DNA of 6,208 bases from CAVDRM01 sp963611355 (GTDB lineage: Bacteria; Bacillota; Clostridia; Christensenellales; Aristaeellaceae), in the NCBI GenBank assembly GCA_963611355.1, contig CAVDRM010000048.1, forward strand, positions 1 to 6,208, written 5' to 3'. This document shows positions 1-4,243 of this stretch, piece by piece (positions within the stretch are counted from its first letter, which is position 1; each line of letters begins with the position of its first letter). The notes below the pieces were generated by a model. That model made no database searches and was not told where the DNA came from. It saw nothing but the letters and a program-made list of their open reading frames with translations. The translations under genes were made by a program, and so were the position numbers.

Positions 1-88
1 CTATATTTTTGTCTTTGTTGGCTTTCCTCAATTTGACTATTTCGGCGTACTCTTCTTCAGAAATCACAATGGCCTTCGGCATCATCAT
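1..88 (-). CDS. N-terminus of a probable IS630-type transposase (cut by window edge)
   Basis: The minus strand is open from an ATG at 88 to the window edge, giving about 29 residues that begin MMMPKAIVISEEEYAEIVKL. Three ATG codons stand in a row (88-86, 85-83, 82-80), and an AGGGG Shine-Dalgarno-like stretch lies just upstream, so any of the three could be the start. The acidic-then-basic helical opening (SEEEYAEIVKLRKANKDK) resembles the N-terminal helix-turn-helix region of IS630-like transposases from Bacillota; this is recognition from memory, not a search. The catalytic DDE domain would lie outside the window. A promoter at 157-185 is placed to drive it. The IS end should fall between about 90 and 180, but I cannot identify the terminal inverted repeat with only one end present. 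It could instead be another small DNA-binding protein. Confidence 0.5.
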   Translation of the reverse strand, partial: MMMPKAIVISEEEYAEIVKLRKANKDKNI

Positions 89-156
89 CACCCCTATCGA
101 ATAATACCATAAATTGAGCCGTTTGTACATGGGCTTTAAGCTTGAGTTAGTATCAT

Positions 157-185
157 ATTATAGAACTGTCTGATGAAGCGGACAA
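157..185 (-). promoter_or_regulatory. Probable sigma-A promoter for the left-edge gene
   Basis: Reading the minus strand, TTGTCC (180-185) and TATAAT (157-162) are separated by exactly 17 bp. The -10 box is perfect and the -35 box matches TTGACA at four of six positions. Transcription would start near 150 and give a leader of about 60 nt before the transposase-like ATG at 88. It lies directly downstream of a minus-strand terminator (195-226), which would insulate it from upstream transcription. Confidence 0.5.
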
Positions 186-194
186 GCGAACACA

Positions 195-226
195 AAAAAT
201 ATTCGCAGCGACGTTTTGCTGCGAAT
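195..226 (-). terminator. Rho-independent terminator, minus strand
   Basis: A perfect 9-bp stem, ATTCGCAGC (201-209) with GCTGCGAAT (218-226), encloses an 8-nt loop. On the minus strand it is followed by a run of T (complement of the A run 195-199). It would stop transcripts coming from the right, such as read-through from the tRNA operon or a short RNA made from 227-396. Confidence 0.65.
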
Positions 227-396
227 GCTGAAAATATGAAGTCTTTATGACATGGCTTTCGAGCTGATTCCGCCGCTTTCCGTGTCATGAGTCGTGTCAT
301 GAGTGGGTATTTTCGGGTGAAAAAACGTCCATTTGAGCGACAATTTCCGAACAATCTTCTAAAATAGAATTAACAAATGTTCGGTATATGGAACGA
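227..396. other. Intergenic stretch without a convincing gene; short repeats
   Basis: No open frame here has a ribosome binding site or recognisable protein; the longest minus-strand frame (136-354) crosses a terminator and a promoter. Two structures are visible. CGTGTCATGAGT occurs twice in tandem (281-292 and 293-304), with the TGTCAT core again in inverted orientation at 247-252. CCGAACA (347-353) and TGTTCGG (378-384) form an inverted repeat around an AT-rich centre. Both could be protein-binding sites or relics of inserted elements. Confidence 0.4.
281..304. repeat. Tandem 12-bp direct repeat
   Basis: Two exact adjacent copies of CGTGTCATGAGT occupy 281-292 and 293-304. Each contains the palindrome TCATGA. 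It is in non-coding DNA between the tRNA terminator and the left-edge gene. Function is unknown; a regulator site and slippage duplication are both possible. Confidence 0.7.
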
Positions 397-432
397 ATAA
401 AAAGAAACCCAGACGAATTATCGTCTGGGTTT
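397..432 (-). terminator. Terminator of the tRNA operon
   Basis: A perfect 12-bp stem, AAACCCAGACGA (405-416) with TCGTCTGGGTTT (421-432), has a 4-nt loop. On the minus strand it is followed by CTTTTTAT. It begins immediately after the CCA end of tRNA-Leu at 433, so it terminates the seven-tRNA transcript. Confidence 0.9.
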
Positions 433-519
433 TGGTGCGGGAAACAGGACTTGAACCTGCAAGCTCATACGAGCACATGAACCTGAATCATGCGCGTCTG
501 CCAATTCCGCCATTCCCGC
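433..519 (-). tRNA. tRNA-Leu (anticodon CAG)
   Basis: This is an 87-nt class II tRNA with acceptor stem GCGGGAA paired to TTCCCGC, an encoded CCA end (433-435) and a T arm carrying GGTTCAAGTCC. The anticodon stem CATGA/TCATG encloses the loop TTCAGGT, giving anticodon CAG, which reads CUG. The long variable arm, with a GCTC/GAGC stem, fits leucine. It is the last tRNA of the operon and abuts the terminator. Confidence 0.95.
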
Positions 520-525
520 AGAAGT

Positions 526-610
<85 letters not shown>

Positions 611-686
611 ATCTGAAATTGTGAAGATGCCTGATGCATTACGCATCAATATGATCAACCGGACGAGCCGGAAAATCAATAGGGGA

Positions 687-762
687 TGGAGCTGGCGAAG
701 GGACTTGAACCCGCAACCTGCTGATTACAAATCAGCTGCTCTACCGATTGAGCTACGCCAGC
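687..762 (-). tRNA. tRNA-Thr (anticodon TGT)
   Basis: This is a 76-nt tRNA with acceptor stem GCTGGCG/CGCCAGC, discriminator T and encoded CCA (687-689). The anticodon arm GCTGA-TTTGTAA-TCAGC gives anticodon TGT. A 76-nt spacer separates it from tRNA-Tyr. The spacer holds two small hairpins, TGATGC/GCATCA (632-648) and CCGG/CCGG (659-671), which may guide processing. Confidence 0.95.
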
Positions 763-792
763 ATATGAAGCCCAACCAGCAGGAGAGAAAAA

Positions 793-870
793 TGGCGACC
801 CGGAAGGGGCTCGAACCCTCGACCTCCAGCGTGACAGGCTGGCATTCTAAACCAACTGAACTACCGGGCC
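793..870 (-). tRNA. tRNA-Asp (anticodon GTC)
   Basis: This is a 78-nt tRNA with acceptor stem GGCCCGG/CCGGGTC (one G-T pair), discriminator G as expected for aspartate, and encoded CCA (793-795). The anticodon arm CCAGC-CTGTCAC-GCTGG gives anticodon GTC. The D arm AGTTCAGTTGGTTTAGAAT is slightly longer than usual, but folding looks normal. Confidence 0.95.
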
Positions 871-877
871 ATCAAAT

Positions 878-954
<77 letters not shown>

Positions 955-1007
955 GCAGGGAAATGCGCCCCGCCCACAACGGGGAACGCTCTCTTGGTGG
1001 GGGAAAA

Positions 1008-1083
1008 TGGTGACCCCGCCGGGACTCGAACCCGGGTTACCGCCGTGAAAGGGCGGTGTCTTAGGCCGCTTGACCACGGGGCC
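1008..1083 (-). tRNA. tRNA-Glu (anticodon TTC)
   Basis: This is a 76-nt tRNA with acceptor stem GGCCCCG/CGGGGTC, discriminator A and encoded CCA (1008-1010). The anticodon arm CCGCC-CTTTCAC-GGCGG gives anticodon TTC. The T arm is CCGGGTTCGAGTCCCGG. The 53-nt spacer to the CAT tRNA carries no other gene. Confidence 0.95.
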
Positions 1084-1112
1084 ATGTTAACCTGCACCTC
1101 GAACATGGAAAC

Positions 1113-1189
1113 TGGTCGGGGTGAAGGGATTCGAACCCCCGGCCCCATGCTCCCAAAGCACGTGCGCTACCAGACTGCGCTACACCCCG
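1113..1189 (-). tRNA. tRNA-Pro (anticodon TGG)
   Basis: This is a 77-nt tRNA with acceptor stem CGGGGTG/CACCCCG, discriminator A and encoded CCA (1113-1115). The anticodon arm CGTGC-TTTGGGA-GCATG gives anticodon TGG. It is the first tRNA of the operon, about 35 nt downstream of the inferred transcription start. Its 5' end, not its 3' end, faces the phage genes, so it is not a standard tRNA 3'-end integration target for them. Confidence 0.95.
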
Positions 1190-1231
1190 AGGCTCACGCC
1201 TTTCAGCTTATCGCTTGCGGCGACGAGATAT

Positions 1232-1260
1232 ACTATACCTTATTTCAAATTGATTGTCAA
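1232..1260 (-). promoter_or_regulatory. Strong sigma-A promoter of the tRNA operon
   Basis: On the minus strand a perfect TTGACA (1255-1260) is followed after 17 bp by TATAGT (1232-1237), one mismatch from consensus. The start would be near 1225. The -35 box overlaps a small palindrome, ATTGATTGTCAAT, on the plus strand. No equally good plus-strand promoter for the phage genes is visible in 1190-1376; only weak AT-rich candidates occur. Confidence 0.85.
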
Positions 1261-1376
1261 TATGTTTTTGCAAAATTTCACGGAAATGTTGAGAGTATCA
1301 TTAAATGCAGAAGAAACCAAAGCGTTTTTTCATGCATTATTTTTTATCCGAAGGCAGGCGGAAGGAGGTTAAAACA

Positions 1377-1628
1377 TTGAACGGATACAGTTATTTGACG
1401 CTGGAACAGCGCCGCGAGATCGAAAGAATGTATGCAGAGGGTGAACGCGTTGTTGACATTGCCGCCCGTCTGAAAAGAAGCGCCGCCGCTATCTACGAAG
1501 AGTTGAAGCGCGGCTATACGGGAGAGCTTGACGGCTACTACCGCCCGAAGTACAGCGCCGATCTTGCACAAGCGACGGTGCAAGAGAATTTCCGGCGCAG
1601 AGGAAACCGACGCGGCGCGAATTGCTGA
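1377..1628 (+). CDS. Small phage helix-turn-helix protein (HTH_38-like)
   Basis: I place the start at TTG 1377 because a strong AAGGAGGT (1362-1369) lies 7 nt upstream; an in-frame ATG at 1305 has no such site. This gives 83 residues starting MNGYSYLTLEQRREIERMYA. Residues 8-45 resemble the resolvase/IS30-type helix-turn-helix: LTLEQRREIERMYAEG, then VVDIAARLKRSAAAIYEELKRG. The C-terminal third is basic (NFRRRGNRRG). Similar short proteins occur at the start of early regions of Bacillota phages, where they are presumed DNA-binding regulators; no catalytic domain follows, so it is not a transposase. It is the first gene of the plus-strand operon. Function beyond DNA binding is inferred. Confidence 0.75.
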   Translation: MNGYSYLTLEQRREIERMYAEGERVVDIAARLKRSAAAIYEELKRGYTGELDGYYRPKYSADLAQATVQENFRRRGNRRGANC

Positions 1629-1663
1629 AATACGAAGCGTGACGGCGGAGGAGTGGTGAAAAT

Positions 1664-1807
1664 ATGGGCATCTTCGGGGCGCTGGCCATCGGGCTGGCCG
1701 TCATCATCCCCACGGCGATTGTCGAGGGCATCAGCGCTCTCCGGCAGCGCCGGAGGGAGCAAAAAGAATGGGCATACTACTATCAAAAATACTATCACGG
1801 GCGCTGA
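1664..1807 (+). CDS. Small membrane protein (47 aa)
   Basis: An ATG at 1664 with GGAGGAG (1647-1653) 10 nt upstream opens a 47-residue frame. Residues 3-21 (IFGALAIGLAVIIPTAIVE) are hydrophobic enough for one membrane span, though a proline lies in the middle. After it come ALRQRRREQKEW and a tyrosine-rich tail (YYYQKYYHGR). The basic side following the span predicts a cytoplasmic C-terminus. I do not recognise a family. Tiny membrane proteins of this sort are frequent between regulatory and recombination genes of phages. Confidence 0.55.
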   Translation: MGIFGALAIGLAVIIPTAIVEGISALRQRRREQKEWAYYYQKYYHGR

Positions 1808-1899
1808 TTCGCCCGTTTGCGCGGGGGCAGAGCTGCACGGTGTGCCCTTCGCCGAAGCCGGTGCGACTCCGGCTCCCCGCGACGAAGGAGCATGAATAA
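1768..1899 (+). CDS. Possible small basic protein (43 aa), uncertain
   Basis: An ATG at 1768, 10 nt after GGAGGG (1752-1757), opens a 43-residue frame that overlaps the end of the 47-aa gene by 40 nt and the start of the next by 8 nt. It begins MGILLSKILSRALIRPFARG and ends ATKEHE, and contains a CxxC pair. Overlaps at both ends fit translational coupling. However, the same DNA contains a structured element (1846-1888), so this stretch may be kept for RNA structure rather than protein. I recognise no family. Confidence 0.3.
   Translation: MGILLSKILSRALIRPFARGQSCTVCPSPKPVRLRLPATKEHE
1846..1890 (+). promoter_or_regulatory. RNA hairpin that sequesters the next Shine-Dalgarno site
   Basis: CCTTCG (1846-1851) pairs with CGAAGG (1883-1888). 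Inside it AGCCGG (1856-1861) pairs with CCGGCT (1869-1874) around a 7-nt loop. The outer 3' arm is part of GAAGGAG (1884-1890), the only ribosome binding site near the ATG at 1892. Opening by ribosomes translating the upstream frame could expose it. The inner arm and loop also resemble the conserved core of cobalamin riboswitches (see findings). Confidence 0.4.
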
Positions 1900-2026
1900 G
1901 GGTTGCTGCTACGGCTGCGGCAGGCGCAGCGTGAGCTGCCGCGAGACCTGCGAGGCTTGGGCGGAGCACGAAAGGCGGAAGGCCGAGCGCTACGCCAAGC
2001 AAGACCTTGAGCGCAGGGGCACTTAG
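1892..2026 (+). CDS. Cys-rich small phage protein (44 aa)
   Basis: The 44-residue product begins MNKGCCYGCGRRSVSCRETC, with cysteines at 5, 6, 9, 16 and 20. The CxxC-x6-CxxxC arrangement suggests a bound metal. The rest is a charged helix (AWAEHERRKAERYAKQDLERR). Short proteins with a CYGC ... CHxxC start followed by a charged helix are common in early regions of Bacillota phages; their function is unknown. The start is chosen from the protein pattern: AAGGAG (1885-1890) lies only 1 nt before the ATG, which is too close for efficient initiation. Translation may therefore depend on coupling with the upstream overlapping frame. Confidence 0.65.
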   Translation: MNKGCCYGCGRRSVSCRETCEAWAEHERRKAERYAKQDLERRGT

Positions 2027-2108
2027 CTCATCAGCGCGAGCCCGATGATAAGCCGATGGGAAAGGGAGCGCACAAAGGGCGCGAGGCGGAAAGGAGGTGC
2101 AAGCTGAC

Positions 2109-2291
2109 ATGGGTTTACTGTTTAACCTGATGCGCAAACGTCAGGACGAGTACAAAGCAAAGGCCGGGGCGACCGACAAGCTCGTCTGGCAGAACGAAGG
2201 CCGCCGTGACTATGCCGCGTATGCGGACAACAAGACCATCCTCCGCCAGGGATGGAAGGGCGGCATCCGGCAGGGCAAAGAAAAGCCCTGA
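2109..2291 (+). CDS. Small basic phage protein (60 aa), unknown function
   Basis: ATG 2109 follows a perfect AAGGAGG (2091-2097) by 11 nt; a GTG at 2097 overlaps the ribosome binding site and is unlikely. The 60-residue product starts MGLLFNLMRKRQDEYKAKAG and is rich in Lys, Arg and Gly, ending GWKGGIRQGKEKP. There is no membrane span or cysteine motif. No family is recognised. The stop codon lies within a strong hairpin (2286-2313). About 80 nt of sequence upstream, back to the previous stop at 2026, is unassigned. Confidence 0.55.
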   Translation: MGLLFNLMRKRQDEYKAKAGATDKLVWQNEGRRDYAAYADNKTILRQGWKGGIRQGKEKP

Positions 2292-2313
2292 GGCCGTGGT
2301 GGTGGCCTCAGGG
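2286..2313. other. Perfect 10-bp GC-rich hairpin over a stop codon
   Basis: CCCTGAGGCC (2286-2295) pairs perfectly with GGCCTCAGGG (2304-2313) around an 8-nt loop. On the plus strand it is followed by GGGCAGAAAG, not by T, so it is not a normal terminator in the direction of the genes. On the minus strand it is followed by CTTTTCTTT and looks like a terminator, although no minus-strand gene is nearby. It may stabilise mRNA, block antisense transcription, or separate expression of the tiny early genes from the recombination genes. Confidence 0.6.
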
Positions 2314-2331
2314 GGGCAGAAAGAGAGGAAT

Positions 2332-2388
2332 ATGAACACCTGTATTATATCAGATGCGGGGCGAAAAAGCAAGGGGGGAAAGACATGA
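2332..2388 (+). CDS. Possible 18-aa coupling/leader peptide
   Basis: An ATG at 2332 follows GAGAGGA by 2-3 nt and encodes MNTCIISDAGRKSKGGKT. Its stop TGA overlaps the ATG of the zinc-binding gene as ATGA. This junction type recurs four times in this operon, which is the main argument that the peptide is translated. The ribosome binding site is close and imperfect, so it is tentative. Confidence 0.3.
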   Translation: MNTCIISDAGRKSKGGKT

Positions 2389-2576
2389 TCTGCGAGGAGT
2401 GCAGGCAGCCGATTCATGACGGAGAGCAATTCGCCGATTTTGGCGGCGAGTGCTACTGCCGCGAATGCCTGCATGACATGAGGCTGGAAGAAATCATGGA
2501 GCTGGTCGGTTTCCCGCTGCGGGTGATGTACGGGGCGGGCGCCGAAAAAGAAGACGAGTGGTGGGAGGACGAATAA
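2385..2576 (+). CDS. Small CxxC zinc-binding protein (63 aa)
   Basis: The product starts MICEECRQPIHDGEQ and continues FGGECYCRECLH. Cysteines 3 and 6 form one CxxC knuckle, and cysteines 25 and 28 (with 23 and His30 near by) form a second, the layout of a zinc ribbon or LIM-like fold. The C-terminus is strongly acidic (EKEDEWWEDE). The ATG overlaps the preceding TGA, and a G-run 6 nt upstream can act as ribosome binding site. Short zinc ribbons are common phage early proteins of unknown role; the acidic tail could mimic DNA or bind a protein partner, which is speculation. Confidence 0.65.
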   Translation: MICEECRQPIHDGEQFADFGGECYCRECLHDMRLEEIMELVGFPLRVMYGAGAEKEDEWWEDE

Positions 2577-2577
2577 A

Positions 2578-3324
2578 ATGAATGATAATTTAAAGTTCTA
2601 TGAAGCTGTCCGCAGTGTGCCGGACAACGCTAAAAAAGCGTTCAACAACGGCAGCTTCAGCGGGACGGACATTAATCCCATGTGGCGCATCAAGATGCTC
2701 ACGAAGCAGTTTGGTGCGGCCGGTATCGGCTGGTACACCGAGGTCGTCAGCGAGCGCGCCGAGGTCTACGGCGATACGGTAATGGCCATCGTAGACCTTA
2801 AGCTATTCATCAAGGTCGATGGCGAGTGGAGCCGGCCGATCTACGGCACGGGCGGCAACAGGCTCGTGACGCAGACGAGGAGCGGACTGAAGACGTCCGA
2901 CGAGGGCTACAAGATGGCTTATACGGACGCTCTGAGCGTGGCGTGCAAGGCGCTGGGCATCGGCGCGGATGTCTACTTCGAGCGCGATATTACAAAGTAT
3001 AGCGCTTATGAGACGCCTGCACCGGACGAGCTAAGACCAGGGGACGGGAAGAAAATGACGGTCGAGCAGGCAGCACCCGCTCAGATGAAGACATTCGCGA
3101 CCGTTCCGGCAGCTGCGCCGACGGTTTCCACCGCGTGGAAGCCGATAACGGCAATCCAAAAATGGTGCGAGGGGCGGAATATGACGTCCGCCGAGTTCTC
3201 CGAGCGGCGCGAAGCGCTCATTAAGGCCGGCATCGTGCCGCATATCAAGTACAGCGATTTAGACCCTGACCAGTTCGACGGGCTGTGCAAGGCAATCGCT
3301 GCCAACTTTGAGGGGACGCCATGA
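2578..3324 (+). CDS. Probable Rad52-superfamily single-strand annealing protein (Sak-type)
   Basis: This 248-residue protein has two parts. Residues 25-145 hold the conserved core: GTDINPMWRIKMLTKQFG (29-46), GIGWYTEV, LFIKVDGEW (76-84), GTGG, and TSDEGYKMAYTDALSV followed by ACKALGIGADVYF (106-134). The last block resembles the helix-rich A-(V/Y)TDAL...A.ALG signature of Rad52/Sak annealing proteins. Residues 150-248 are an Ala/Pro linker and a small C-terminal helical domain (IQKWCEGRNMTSAEFSERRE). Annealing proteins pair complementary single strands during phage recombination. The next genes, NinB-like and SSB, are the expected partners. GGGAGG (2563-2568) lies 9 nt before the ATG. The fold assignment is from memory of similar phage proteins, many annotated only as hypothetical; a RecT-type assignment is less likely. 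Confidence 0.65.
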   Translation: MNDNLKFYEAVRSVPDNAKKAFNNGSFSGTDINPMWRIKMLTKQFGAAGIGWYTEVVSERAEVYGDTVMAIVDLKLFIKVDGEWSRPIYGTGGNRLVTQTRSGLKTSDEGYKMAYTDALSVACKALGIGADVYFERDITKYSAYETPAPDELRPGDGKKMTVEQAAPAQMKTFATVPAAAPTVSTAWKPITAIQKWCEGRNMTSAEFSERREALIKAGIVPHIKYSDLDPDQFDGLCKAIAANFEGTP

Positions 3325-3851
3325 AGTGCCGGTTAAGCGAGCCGACAAGAAACCGTGACGGGAGCTTCACGCTCCCGCTCACGGGCATCATGGAGGACGT
3401 GTACGCGCTGTATGACGCGCTCCAGGGCATGGAATGCGAAGCGACCGTCAGGCAGCATCGCAGCAGGCGCAGTCTGACCGCCAACGCCTACGCATGGACA
3501 CTCATCCACCAGATAGCCGAGCAGCAGGGCATCAGCGAGGCAGACTACTACCGCCGCATCATCAGGGAGAGCGGCATCAGGGCAGATACCGTGTGTATCC
3601 GCAGGGAGGGCGCCGAGTCACTCATCAACGCATGGATGGCCAACGGGACGGGCTGGCTCGCGGAGCGGCTGGAAAGCAAATTGGACGGCTGCATAAACAT
3701 CCGACTTTTCTACGGCTCGAGCACGTTCGACAGTTCCGAAATGGCACGATTCATCGACATCATCGTGCAGGACGTGGAGAGCATCGGCATCCACACAGTA
3801 ACCGACAACGAGCTAAGCCGAATGAAGGACGGCTGGAAAGGAAAGGCATGA
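3321..3851 (+). CDS. NinB-like recombination protein (Orf family)
   Basis: The 176-residue product shares the layout of phage lambda NinB (Orf) relatives: a basic RSRRSLTANAYAWTLIHQIAE block (47-67), a central YYRRIIRESG segment (77-85), and a C-terminal LFYGSSTFDSSEMARFID stretch (129-146) followed by VQDVESIGIHTVTDNELSRM. NinB/Orf proteins bind single-stranded DNA and help load recombinase or annealing protein in place of RecFOR. The start overlaps the previous stop as ATGA, so it is probably translated by coupling with the annealing protein. The motif similarity is convincing by eye; exact subfamily is not determined. It lies between the annealing protein and SSB, consistent with a single recombination module. 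Confidence 0.75.
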   Translation: MKCRLSEPTRNRDGSFTLPLTGIMEDVYALYDALQGMECEATVRQHRSRRSLTANAYAWTLIHQIAEQQGISEADYYRRIIRESGIRADTVCIRREGAESLINAWMANGTGWLAERLESKLDGCINIRLFYGSSTFDSSEMARFIDIIVQDVESIGIHTVTDNELSRMKDGWKGKA

Positions 3852-4228
3852 ACAAGCTAATCATCATCGGGAATCTGACCGCCGACCCTGTGCAGCGGAC
3901 AACGCAGACAGGCAAAACGGTCACCACCTTCACCGTGGCTGTCAACAGGCGCGGTGAAGGGAAAGAGGCGGACTTCTTCCGCGCTTCCGCGTGGGGGGAG
4001 CTGGGGGAAAACTGTCAAAAGTACCTTGCCAAGGGGCGCAAGGCCGCCGTGGAAGGCTCTGTGAGCGCCAGCGCCTATCAGGGGCAGGACGGGAAGCTCC
4101 GCGCATCGCTGGAGGTGCGGGCGCAGAACGTCTGGTTTTTAAGCCCTAAGGAGGGCGGGAGCGCTCAGACCGGCGACAATGTGCCGAGCGATTATCAGCA
4201 GGTTTACACGGAGGACTTACCGTTCTAA
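3848..4228 (+). CDS. ssb: Single-stranded DNA-binding protein (SSB)
   Basis: The 126-residue protein begins MNKLIIIGNLTADPVQRTTQ and shows the SSB OB-fold pattern: GNLTADP (8-14), FTVAVNR (28-34), ADFFRASAWGELGENCQKYLAKG (41-63), GSVSASAYQGQDGKLRASLEV (70-90). It ends QQVYTEDLPF, the acidic C-terminal tip through which SSB recruits replication and repair enzymes. It is shorter than chromosomal SSB (about 160-180), typical for phage versions with a reduced linker (about residues 100-118). The ATG overlaps the preceding TGA as ATGA. It would protect single-stranded DNA during phage replication and serve the annealing and NinB-like proteins encoded just upstream. A longer frame from 3434 is a shadow of the NinB-like gene. 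Confidence 0.95.
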   Translation: MNKLIIIGNLTADPVQRTTQTGKTVTTFTVAVNRRGEGKEADFFRASAWGELGENCQKYLAKGRKAAVEGSVSASAYQGQDGKLRASLEVRAQNVWFLSPKEGGSAQTGDNVPSDYQQVYTEDLPF

Positions 4229-4243
4229 CTCGGAGGGACAACC

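Noticed and set aside
136..354. 72-aa minus-strand open frame
   Set aside because: It spans a clear terminator (195-226) and a promoter (157-185), lacks a good ribosome binding site and has no recognisable sequence.
1268..1376. Extended start of the helix-turn-helix gene at ATG 1305 and a plus-strand promoter
   Set aside because: The 24 extra residues lack domain similarity and a ribosome site, whereas TTG 1377 has AAGGAGGT at ideal spacing. No -35/-10 pair near consensus was found on the plus strand.
2055..2108. Possible 20-aa basic peptide upstream of the 60-aa gene
   Set aside because: It has no ribosome binding site, no family resemblance, and includes the Shine-Dalgarno site of the next gene.
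1538..2137. 199-aa minus-strand open frame
   Set aside because: It lies opposite several plus-strand genes with strong Shine-Dalgarno sites; long reverse frames are expected in GC-rich DNA, and its Ala/Pro-rich sequence has no recognisable domain.
3434..3847. Long N-terminal extension of the SSB frame
   Set aside because: It is the shifted frame of the NinB-like gene (low-complexity His/Arg/Gln peptide). SSB proper begins at ATG 3848 with the canonical MNKLIIIGNLTADP start.
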